A stretch of 64,000 nt of DNA. Origin: Edaphochlamys debaryana. Taxonomy: Eukaryota; Chlorophyta; Chlorophyceae; Chlamydomonadales. The notes under the pieces are model-generated. The model searched no databases, had not been told where the DNA came from, and saw nothing but the letters and a program-made list of their open reading frames with translations. The translations under genes were made by a program, and so were the position numbers. Location of the stretch: positions 806,001 to 870,000 of the forward strand of contig JAEHOE010000038.1 in assembly GCA_016858145.1 (NCBI GenBank), read 5' to 3'. Positions 54,702-64,000 of this stretch are shown here, piece after piece (the stretch's first letter is position 1; each line of letters starts with the position of its first letter).

Positions 54702-57323
54702 CCCTCACCTGCAGGATGCCAGATCCGTTGGACTGGGGCGGGGGCCGCACCGTCGCCGAGCTCAGCCGCGGCGCCACGGACGAAGGCACGCCGGGCGGCG
54801 GGATGGGGATGGGCCGCGCCAACGCCCCCGACGTGGACCCCCCCGACGGAACCACCCCGTTCGCCGCCGCCATCGCCGCCGCCCGCTTTGCCGCCGAAGC
54901 CACAATCGCGGCGGCGCCGGGACCACACGCGCCCCCGGGCAAGCCAATGAACGAGCCGCCGCTGCCCCGAATGTGGCCGCTGCTCGTGCCGACGCCGGTG
55001 CCGGCGGCAGCGTTGGATGAAGACATGCGGCGCGCGCGTAAGGCCGGGACGTCGGAGCCGGCGATGGGGCTGTTGCAAGCCATGGGGCTGTTGAGCTGGC
55101 TCTGGGCCTGACCCGTGACGGAGCCGCGACGCTGTTCCGACACGCCGGTTTTAACCGCGCCGGCGCCTGGGCCCGAGATGATGTCGGGTAGGCGAAAGGA
55201 GCCGAGCATCTTACTAAGCTTGGACGGCGACCCAGATGAAGAGGCGCGCCGCTCGCCGCGCGGCGTCGGCGGGCGGTCCCGCACGGACGGCAGGTGGTGC
55301 TCGCCGCTCAGCTCGGGTTGCCGCATGTGGCCTGGCGACTTGTGGCCGGTCCCTGGCCGCGAATGCCCTGGAGACTTGTGCCCCGTGCCCGGCCGCGAGT
55401 GGCCCGGGGAGCCGTAGCCGCTGGGACGGGGCTGCGAGGGCGGGTGCGGCCCCACCGCCGAGATCATGCGGGGCGCGCCGTTGAGGGACTGGCGGCCCAG
55501 CGGCGCCGGCGACCCAGATCGGCTCCCGCGGCTATGGTGCCCGGGATCGCCGCTGCTGGCCGTTCCGCCTCCGCCGCCTCCGCCTCCGCCGCCGTCGCCA
55601 TTGTCGTACGTGCTCTGTCGGGGCGTGCGCTGGGAGGAGGGGTCGGCTGCGAAGGCGCCGGTGGCGCTGACCCGGCCGTTGGGGGCGAGGTGGGAGGAGT
55701 TGGTCGAGTGCCGACCCAGATCGCGGGAGGGCGCCTTGCGCGGCGGGCTGTGCGAGCCCGCCACGGCGGCGGCGGCGGCGGCCGCCACCTCGCTCCCCGC
55801 CATGGAGCCCCGCTTTATGAGCTTGACCGCCGCAGGGCGGGAGAAACTGCGAGGATATAAGGGACAGGTGGGTTGCATTTAGCGAGAGTTCCGTGGGGGA
55901 GAAGGCGGTCAGATTTCGCGCCCTGACACGCATTCAAGATCGCCCTCGCGTCGGGAGACATTCCACACGGGCCCTCCGCAAGCAGGTTGTGTTAAGCGCG
56001 GGTTCCGTGGGGGAGCGGGCGGTCAGAGCTAGCGCCACCCTGGTCTTTGCCGCCCCTTGCCTGACCCCGTGCCCGACCCACATCACCCCAAAGCCAGGTG
56101 CCCCGAGGCCCTCGCCCTGGCCTTTGGCCTGCCCCTCCGCAGGCTCCCGCACTGCGCCCCACTGCTCCCGCCCCAGCCTTTCGCAACCCTGTCGTTGCCC
56201 CCTCTCCGCCGCGCCTTCCTTTGCGTTCCCCGTCTCACCTGTCGTTCCTTAGGTCCCCGAACTGGCTGAAGTTCTGCAGCTCGCTGCGCATCATGGCAGC
56301 GCTGCTGAGCCGAGCCAGCGTTCGGGCGTTGCTGGTGTTGAGCTTGGAGCGGCCGCTGCCCGCCTCTGCGGAGGGGCTCGCTGCGTGTGGGGGGGTGGGG
56401 CAGGCGCGGGTTGGGACGGGTGAGTGCACGTGTACCAGGCGGGGGTGGCGGTGGCGGTGAGGTTGAGGGACGGGCTGCCCCCAGCCCTTTGCCTCAATGC
56501 GCCTCGTTGCCAAGTCAATGGTCTATGGGAGCCTGACGCCCATGGGCCCGGACAGTGGCCATCACCCATAGCCTTGCCCCTATTGACAAGCCTAAAGCCC
56601 GTGCACCCGTAGCACCTCGCACGGTCCGGGCTACCCTTTGCACCTAGTCAGCACAGTTACGATCCTTGAGGCCGTAACCCAGCATTTCTCCCCTCAGGCT
56701 GGGGGCCTGTGACCGCGTGGCCCTCACCGTCTCGAGAGGGCTCCCTGTGGTGGATGCCGACGGCCGAGAGCAGCGATCCGATAAAGCCCTGGCTTTCCCG
56801 GTGGGCCCGTGTGGCCCTGGGGGTCACAGGTGGGCCCGCGCTGACTGAGGGCTCGGGATCTGGCTCCTCCTGCCGCCTCCCTGCCACGCTGCCCAGGCGT
56901 AGGAGCCGAGCGGAGGCATTGAAAGATGCCCGGAGAAACGAGGCCGCCTGGCGGAGAGACGGAGCTCGGCCCAGGGTGGGCGCGGGGCCGGACCGCTCGG
57001 AGCCAGCGGTGTTGCGGGCCTGCTCGTCCTGCGGGAAGCGAGAATGGGGTGGGGTGGGGTAGAAGGAGCAGTCGGGTTCGGTGGTGGAACCGGTTACGCC
57101 GCAAGAGCAGGTAGCAGGTAGCGGGCGCGGCCGCATCCGAGGAGACGTCTGGTAGCTGTGGGCGCGGTGGCAGTTCGGCAGGCTGCGGGGTGCGCCCTGG
57201 TGAGAATGTGGCCGAGCCGAGCAATCCCTCCCCAAAACGCCCTACCTCGCAGTCGCCCGCAGGTAGTACCATATCGTGTTGGTGCGCATCCTTGCCAGCC
57301 ACGGCCTTGGGCGACACGGCCAT
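53468..57323 (-). CDS. Ser/Gly-rich, largely disordered protein of unknown function
   Basis: Seven exons in phase: 57246-57323, 56728-57028, 56239-56365, 54709-55846, 54233-54463, 53804-53955, 53468-53621; 726 residues. Starts MAVSPKAVAGKDAHQHDM. A short ordered-looking part includes LRQAASFLRASFNASARLLR and ARTLARLSSAAMMRSELQNF; then SFSRPAAVKLIKRGSMAG, two copies of HSRPGTGHKSPG, SKLSKMLGSFRLPDI, and many RxxS and SP sites suitable for kinases. No signal peptide or membrane helix. No family recognised; a phosphorylated scaffold or cytoskeletal/channel-associated protein is only a guess. Codon use and intron structure look like the neighbouring genes. Intron 3 holds a 116-base tandem duplication (55881-56040). 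Confidence 0.75.
54665..54700 (+). repeat. AGCC tetranucleotide microsatellite
   Basis: About nine perfect copies, just inside the intron after exon 4 of the Ser/Gly-rich gene (minus-strand donor at 54708), where it could affect splicing if it varies in length. Confidence 0.9.
55881..56040 (-). repeat. Tandem duplication in intron 3 of the Ser/Gly-rich gene
   Basis: ttccgtgggggag-ngcggtcag occurs at about 55888 and again about 116 bases on, at about 56004, each followed by nnngcgcc. The copy nearer the exon lies about 35-80 bases from the exon 4 acceptor. Confidence 0.6.
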
Positions 57324-58899
57324 GCTGCACAAAGACTTCTCGGTGACCACCGCGCGGGAGCTCGCGCAGTTCTACGCTCGCGCCAGCTCAGACAAGATGC
57401 AGATTCGAGTTTGCTGAGGTTATTTCCCCCTTGCGCTGGGCTTCTGGGTCTGACCCTTGGAAGCCCCTTGCGCTTCAGAGCGCCTCAGCTGATTCCGAGC
57501 TTCCCTAGGGATCTAACAGAACAACCATCATCTCTGCGCTCCACTGAAAGCGCAATGCGTCGGTGCGCGCTCTGGTCTGGTCCCCCGTCGGGCGTCCACC
57601 GGGCTCGGCGCCTCGATAAACAGTCTCAAGTCAGAGTCGTCTGACGGAGTCACCACGCTGAACCTCTCTGGGCTTCAGGGTTCACCGTGCAATCGACATG
57701 TGGAATGTGTCGAAACTCCGAGTAGCGCTGCGCCTGGACGGCGGCTGGTCATTGGCATGTATACGAATGTGTTTAGTGTTAAGCAGTTCATATTACCGTG
57801 CCTGCCTGCAACCCCTTGGATGGACGATCCCGCCCGCAACCCCCTCGCAGCATCTTGCCCGCCCGCGCCCGCGCCTGTTCACCTGCCCCGTCCAACGGCC
57901 ATTGACCTAGCCTTTAACTTCAACGCCACGCCGCCGCCAGCAGCGACATGACCCGCTGCTACAATCAACGCTCCGCCGTACGCCACCTGTCCCCCTGCAC
58001 ACCCGCGTCAGGGAAGGGGCTCCGCCAGCGGCTCCCTTCACCAGTGATAGCTCTTGGCAAGTCAGCATCCCCACTCCCTGTAGGACCTGTATCAGCCTGC
58101 TAGACGTACCCGGCACAGCTCTACACCGTCAACAGCAACAGCATGCCGGTTACTCTAGCGTAGCCGTTTCTCAGCCGCATCCCCGACTACATCTGCTGCG
58201 CATACCGCTCCGTGTAGTGCTAGATAGCCCTGTTGCTAGTGCACTGTATGGAGGCTATGCCCCCCATCCCCACTCCCGGCCTCAGTCCAAAGCCGTATGT
58301 GAGTTTCATTTATCCAACTCATCCAATAGATCCGATTGCAGGACATCATGTACCCCCCGGCTGAATTGGTTGTATGCGAAAGTACACGGGTCAATGGAGA
58401 AAGGGGAGCCGAGGGCCGAGCCCCAAGGCCGGAGGGTGTAAAGGTTCGGTACCCTAGTGTTCAGGGTCATTCCATAATGCCCTACCAAGCTTGCACGCGG
58501 ATCCGAGCAGTAGTTATACGACGCATACCGTGGTCAAACCGATACCCAGCTTGGCGCATACTCGCCCCTCCGTTGCCTCCTGCTGCCGAATGTCACTGCA
58601 CCCCTTTGCCAAAGTGCCTCAACAACTCCTGCCCGTGCTGCCCTCTCCGCGTGCTCAGAGTCTCTCTCTGCCTCTCTCTCTCATCAACGGTAGTTTGCGC
58701 CGGGCCGATGCAGCGCGGTGCAACCGACTGCCGTACTCGCTCCAGCAACCGAATCCTCCCTTCAACCCCCTGAACTGCCCTCCGCACTCCAGGCCTCCGC
58801 AGAACCTTGCACGAGCGCCGAGGCATCACTCCAGCTCAGGGTGATGGCCCCTGCCGCACGCCGATAGCTGTACAGCGGGCACTTCACATCATTCCGCCG
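57324..58899. other. Intergenic between the Ser/Gly-rich gene and the ABC1 kinase
   Basis: About 1.6 kb. No gene supported. It contains the promoter side of the Ser/Gly-rich gene and the 3' UTR side of the kinase gene. A short near-repeat (atagctgtacag / ctagctgtacag) flanks the kinase stop region at 58864 and 58899. Confidence 0.5.
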
Positions 58900-61800
58900 C
58901 TAGCTGTACAGGCGCCCCACCACGCGGCCGGTGAGGGAGAATGCAACCATGGCCGGCACTGCCGGGTCGACCAGGTTAACCCCCGGGTCCAGGGACGTTG
59001 CGAAGCCGACGATTACGCACACCGCAATCACCAGCGAGGCGTAGCGGCTGGTAGGGGGTAAGGTGAGGGCAGGGAAGGGAAGGGGTTTAGGGGTGAGGGG
59101 TTGTCCCAGCAATCTAGGTTTGGGCGGGATTGAACGGGACGCAAGCCGTGAGACGAGGGAAGGCTGCAAGCACGGTGGGAAGGGGGCGCTTCGCTCGGGC
59201 CCGGCCGCCTGGCCCGTCCTTTCCGCCCCGTCCCTTTCCGCGTGCCCCGCACATAATCATAACTCCGCCGGACTACCCAAGCTGCAACCTGCTGGCCCTA
59301 ATCCTACGCACCTGTCGATGGTGACGTGGTGCTTCCTCGCCAGGCGGAGCACGTCCTTCATCACGCAGTCCAGGTCGATGCCTGACGCAAGGAGCGGGGG
59401 CGGAGAAGCGGAACGTAGGGAAGAAAGGTGAGGAGGCGACGGCTTGATCGAGGCTGAGGAGCTGGAAAAGGAGCCACATCTAAGGCGGGTTGAGATCGCC
59501 GCAGCTATTGCTAAAGCTTGATACAAGTTTGCTTCATCTGTAGTTTCTGGGGCGCTCACCGTCGGCGCTGAACACGTCGCACCGCGACTGCGCCAGAGCC
59601 ACCAGATCGGCGGTGAGGGCGGCGGGGTCGGGGCAGGCCTGGCGCCGGGAAGTCCAGCGGAGCAGGTGCTGTGCGGCCGCGGCGCCGTCGCCTGCAGCGG
59701 TTATCACCGCACACGGAACAGGGCCCACAAGGAGGGGGGTCAAGGGCGGGAAAGGCGGATGGTGTGTATGGTGGAAGCCACCCTGCGGGATTGCGCTGGC
59801 CCCTGGGCGCCAGCCCATCCGGCTCCTTCCCCATCCCGCCTCCTCAACTGGACCCCCCCGCCCGCCTGGCCCTCACTGCCCCGCTTGCTCCCCGCCCACC
59901 CCACCCCCCGCCCCCCCTTGAACAAGTCCTGCTACGGTTCACTGGGGGCCCGTGCAGTACTGCTTGGTGGCGCACTCGCTGAGACCGCGCACCGCCCGTC
60001 AGCCCCCACCCCCCCTTGCCCCCTCACCCTTGAACAGGTGCTGCAGGAAAGACACGAAGTGGTGCCGTACAATGGGGGTCAGCTCCTCCGCCAGGCCTGT
60101 GGGGGAGTGGGGGAAGGCGGGGGGCCGAGCGGGCAGTGAGGCCTGACCCGGAATGCCGCGACAGTTCACGACGTAGCGCAGAGCCCCAGAACAGCCCAAG
60201 GGACTAGGCAGCTCCACCTTTGGCCCAGCCCCTTGCACGCAGCACGGAACGGCACAGGAAACTGCGCAAGGAATCCAAACACGGACCCCAGGGGCCACGC
60301 ACCGAAGTCGAGGAGGACCAGCTGCACGTGCGGCTGCGCGGTGGGACCGGGCGTCGGACCGCCGCCCCCACCGCCACCGCCTCCGCCTGATCCCCCTCCT
60401 TGCTGTGCTCCTGCTCCCCCTGCTCCCCCTGGGCCGCCGCCGCCGCCACCGCCGCCGCCGTCGCCGCCGCCCCTCCCCAGGCGCAGCACGCGGCGCAGCC
60501 AGCCCAGCGAGCCGCGAGGTCCCGAGGAGTGGCGGAGGGCGTCTGCGCTCGTGGTTGCGGGGCAGGGCGCGGCAGAGGGCACGGCCGCGGAGAGCGCTGG
60601 CTCGAGTGCGGCTTGGTTGGCGGCGGGGGTGCGGCCGTGTGGGCCGAGGATGCGGACCATGATGTTGCCTGGAGGGTGGGGTTCAAAGATTACAGGAGCA
60701 GAAGCATCAATAGTAAGTCACAATAGTTCTGGTATTTGGTAGCTGTTCTCTGCTTGCGCTTCTGGATGCCCTTACCCGGATGCAGGTCGGTGTGGACAAA
60801 GTTGTCCTGCAGGGGGGGGGGGGGCAGCGGGTTGGTGAGTAGCTCCGAGAGGCGCAGGAGCCCTCATTGTGCGGCACGCCAGGGCACGTCGTGCATGGCC
60901 GGGCGCGCTGACGACTAGGTCCAAGCGCTCAACGCCAACCCAAGACTACCGGAACAACGGGCCAATGAGCAGTCACCCACACCTGCAGCAGCATCTTGAG
61001 AAGGCAGTCCAGGCCCAGGCCCAAGCCCAGGCCCCGACACCCATTCCCCATTATAGTTTAGCGGACACCAACCAGCAAGACAACACACCAATCTGTTGCC
61101 TCACCTGCAGCAGCATCTTGAGAGGCCCCAACACCCATTCCCCATGATACGGTAGTTGAGGGGACACCTCAGCATCTGTAGGTAACAGTCCAGGCCCAGG
61201 CCCAATCGTTTGCCTCACCTGCAGCAGCATCTTGAGGTAGCAGTCCAGGCCCAGGCACACCACTCGCGCGTTGAGCGGCCCGGGGCGGCGGATGTAGGCC
61301 GCCACTCCGCGCCCGGCCTCCCACGTCTCCACCATGACCTCGCGCCGCACCAGGCCGGGCACCGGGCGGGGGGTGGTGACCTGGGAGCAAGAGAGTGCAG
61401 GGAGGGAGTGGGGTCCGGAAGGGCGCTGAGGAAGGGGTGATGAGCCAGACATGTGTGGAAGCCGGACCGGAGGGGAGGAGTGGGTTGCATACTAGGGTAA
61501 CGGCCCGCGCCACCACCCCGCACTGTGCGCCGCCCACCTGCTCCTGCACGCGCGCAAAATTGGCCGCAAACCTGCGGGCGCCAAACGGGATTGGTGTGGG
61601 CCAAAAGAGGGTCAATTGCGGACAGACTTGTGTCATACCGGTACATCGCGCAGGCTCCCAAGTGGTAAATACTTTTGTGTGAATACTTCTCCCGACGCAA
61701 GCGGCACAAGCGCCACGGATATGGGCACCCCATCACAAGTGTTCCCCCAACCCCACCCCGACCCACCTGAGCAGGTGCACGGCCTCCACCCGGAGGTCCG

Positions 61801-63398
61801 CCTGCAGGGGGTTTGGCGGGGCGAAGGCAGCGGCCGGGAAGTGGGGGGATGACGAAGCGGAGCAGGAGTGGTATCAAGGTGTGGGGTTGACATCCGTACA
61901 GGTCCAGATCAGATCGAGTTCCAGATCCATATCCGGAACCGGCACCCACCTGCGCCGTCATGCTCGCGCTGAACTGCTGCACGGTCTGCGGCAGGCTGAA
62001 GCCGCGCAGGGAGGGCAGGCGACCCACGGCCGAGGCGGCGGGGAGCAGCAGCGCAAAGTCCTTGGGGGGGAGGGGCGGGTTGGGGGCACGGGAAGGCGCA
62101 ACAAGTAAGGCGCTCCCCCATGCTCCATGCACGTTTAAATCTTGGCGCGCCCCCTCCCCTCGGGTCCTATTCAATCGAGCATCCCTTGTCACCCCTGCCC
62201 CCTCCGAAGTGCCCTTTCCCCTCCTGAGTCCCCTTCCGCCCGCCCGCGCTGACCTGCCAGACCTTTGGCCCCACCCCTTGGTACCCCTCAGCTCTACCCG
62301 CTCCCCTCCCCTGAATCTTCCCCCCCCGCTCGCCTGCCGGATGCGCAGCTCCACGCGAGGGTGAACCACCTTGACGGCAACGTCCACCACCGCACCGCCG
62401 CGGCACCGCAGCCGCGCACGGTGCACCTGCGGCAGCAATGTGGATGGGTGCGGGTCGGTCTAAGACAGCATTTTCGGCCGAGAGGCAGACAGGCAGAGGC
62501 AGTCGACGGTCCATGCCGCGCCTCGTGCGCCCCTCTCTGCCTTACTTGTCCCGCATCTATGAATGCGTAAACGCTTCCGGGCCCGCCTCCCGCCTGGAAT
62601 TCAAGATCCAGATCCAGATCCGCGCACCTGCGCGATGCTGCCGGATGCCACGGGCCGGGGGTCGAACCACTCGAACAGTGACTCCAGGGGCGCACCCAGC
62701 GACCGCTCCACCTGGGGCGCAGACAGGGAGAGGGTTTAAGCCAGCGCCTTAGCAGCCAGCCTTCGGACGCATCCCTTCCATAGGCCCCGTGCCCGTCACG
62801 GGATCCGCACCTGCCAGCGCGTGAACGCAAAGCTGTGTGTGGGCGCTCGGTCGTGCAGTTGCGACAGAGCGTCACAGAAGTCATCTGGGGTGTGGGGGAG
62901 AGGGGTTCGGGTTATGGCTGGAGGGGCGCAGTTGATCATTGGGGCTCCCCATGAGGGCTCTCCATCCATCCTGCACCCCTGGCCATGCGACGGCGGCATC
63001 GCAATCCATGTCCCGTCCAGTCCGAGCCTAAGCCCTAGACCGCCCTCCCGCCCACCCACCCGGGAAAACCCAGCAAAACATACATGCCTTGGTTCTTGGC
63101 CCCCGGCGACCATCACCCCCAAACACCGTGCCCACACCCTCACTCCGACGCACCCCTAGCAATGCAAAGGCGGCACTGCAATCCAAGACCAGTCCATGCC
63201 GGGCCTAAGCCCTAGCCCGCCCTCTCCCCCACGCACCCGGGAACAGGTCCACCCTCGTGGCGCTCCACTGCCCCCACTTGATGAACGCAGCGCCGCCCCG
63301 CCGGAGCCCAGCCAGCAGCAGCGACCACGCGCCCCGCCGCAGCGCCCGGGCCGCACCCGACGGCGGCGGCCCCGCCACCATGGACCCCTGCTTCGCCA

Positions 63399-63433
<35 letters not shown>

Positions 63434-64000
63434 TCTCCGCGGCTGCGGCCCGTTGTCGCCACGAGCTGGCTGGCGGGTTGGGTCGCGGGTGTTGCGTCGT
63501 CGTCGTCGGGGTCCAGGGCGGGCCCAGACGGGCCCTGGCGCGGGCCCCGGCGGGCCCAGCGGTCCGCCCAGACGGACAGGACGAGCAGGGTCACGCCGAG
63601 GGTGAGGAAGGGCGAGAAGACGAGCAGGAGGTACGCCGCCCGCAGCGCCAGACCCGCGAGCTCGTACGCCTCGTGCGCGTACGACACCACCACGGCGCCG
63701 TGCGCGTCGTACTGCACGTGTGCCGTAACGTGGTCTGCCCTGCCGTACAGCGGCAGGCCGGCGGCCTCGGCGCTCGCCTCGTGGGCCCGCTGGAGGGCTG
63801 ACAGGGCGGCAGGCGAAAGCTCACGGACGTCGATGTGCTCAGACTCCGCGGCGGGTACGGCGGCGGCGGCGGGCCCGGCGGCGGCGGCGACGATGGCAGA
63901 GGCGGGGCTGACGGCGGCGGCCGTGGTGGGAATGGGGGTAGAGGTGCCGGGAGGGCTGTCGACAGAGGCCGCTGCCGGGCCTGCGGAGGCGGTCTCGCCC
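58900..64000 (-). CDS. ABC1/ADCK2-like atypical kinase, 5' end beyond window
   Basis: Fourteen exons in phase: 63237->64000, 62811-62884, 62628-62711, 62334-62426, 61950-62060, 61767-61801, 61538-61571, 61219-61380, 60776-60806, 60303-60668, 60028-60096, 59560-59691, 59312-59381, 58900-59047. A membrane helix (LLLVFSPFLTLGVTLLVLSV) precedes the UbiB-family signature FIKWGQWSATRVDLFPDD (KxGQ motif). Then SGSIAQVHRA (nucleotide loop), VAVKVVHPRV (ATP lysine), EVMVETWEAG, NFVHTDLHPGNIMV (catalytic HxDxxxxN) and LVLLDFGLAEEL (metal-binding DFG). A Gly/Pro-rich insertion of about 100 residues separates the last two. ABC1 proteins support coenzyme Q or prenyl-lipid metabolism in mitochondria or plastids; the W in KWGQ and TRxDLFP fit ADCK2. 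One intron (after 62334) has a GC donor. Confidence 0.9.
60978..61255 (-). repeat. Three copies of an exon 3' end plus donor in the ABC1 kinase gene
   Basis: The end of the exon at 61219-61380 (coding LGLDCYLKMLLQ, then GTGAGG) is repeated downstream in the intron at about 61104-61127 and 60983-61030. Each copy has AAGATGCTGCTGCAG followed by GT, so three 5' splice sites are available. The intron between copies repeats ggggaatgggtgtnggggcct as well. Confidence 0.85.
62988..63245 (-). repeat. Duplicated donor region in intron 1 of the ABC1 kinase gene
   Basis: About 80 bases at 63165-63245, covering the end of exon 1 (TTCCCGG|GTGCGTGG) and the start of the intron, recur at about 62988-63066 as TTTTCCCGGGTGGGTGG followed by a similar intron stretch (gcctaagccctag on the plus strand). 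Confidence 0.75.

Noticed and set aside
53300..55111. 603-codon plus-strand ORF and overlapping 536-codon minus-strand ORF
   Set aside because: Both run across introns of the Ser/Gly-rich gene; only parts of the minus-strand frame coincide with its exons, and splice sites with matching phase define those.
61215..62438. 407-codon minus-strand ORF
   Set aside because: An open frame running through several introns of the ABC1 kinase; the exons lie in it only in part and the conserved motifs need splicing.

Overview
The window is nuclear DNA of a green alga, most likely a volvocine (Chlamydomonas/Volvox-type) species. The composition is very GC-rich. Genes are broken by many short GT-AG introns, with several GC-AG introns. 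One gene carries long Pro/Ser-rich hydroxyproline-rich glycoprotein repeats of the volvocine matrix kind, and it has a TGTAA polyadenylation signal about 100 bases after its stop. I reconstructed exon structures by hand; almost every intron I propose keeps the reading frame.

Layout. 1-4.2 kb: a fragment of an unknown minus-strand gene, then a DEK_C plus four-PC4-domain coactivator (minus). 4.2-10.9 kb: repeat-rich DNA, a basic low-complexity ORF (plus), a dead LINE-type retrotransposon (minus) and a 2-oxoglutarate oxygenase-like fragment (minus). 10.9-14 kb: first member (A) of an NHL beta-propeller/BTB family (minus), with a hAT-type MITE just upstream. 16.7-26.8 kb: the only large plus-strand gene, about 2,600 codons: signal peptide, F-type fucose-lectin domain, a huge Pro-rich repeat shaft, a cysteine-bearing ectodomain, one membrane span and a long disordered cytoplasmic tail. 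27.9-47.2 kb: six more NHL/BTB modules (B to G), all minus. Modules E+D and C+B lie about 100-200 bases apart with in-phase splice sites and may be double-module fusion genes. D carries ten copies of a BACK-like helical unit in a 240-bp higher-order DNA repeat. 47.9-64 kb: housekeeping-type minus-strand genes: a DUF2358-SOUL haem-binding protein, a Ser/Gly-rich disordered protein and an ABC1/ADCK2-like atypical kinase that runs off the right edge.

The most interesting material is (i) the local NHL-BTB family that is being duplicated, fused, stripped of BTB and extended by tandem helical repeats, presumably giving a set of diversified substrate adaptors, (ii) the lectin-shaft-membrane protein, a candidate sensor linking extracellular sugars to the cytoplasm, and (iii) a recurrent pattern in the right-hand genes in which exon ends with their splice sites are tandemly duplicated into the neighbouring intron. 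Several one-base indels interrupt otherwise clean coding frames, some in homopolymers; I treat most as likely assembly errors rather than true pseudogenes.
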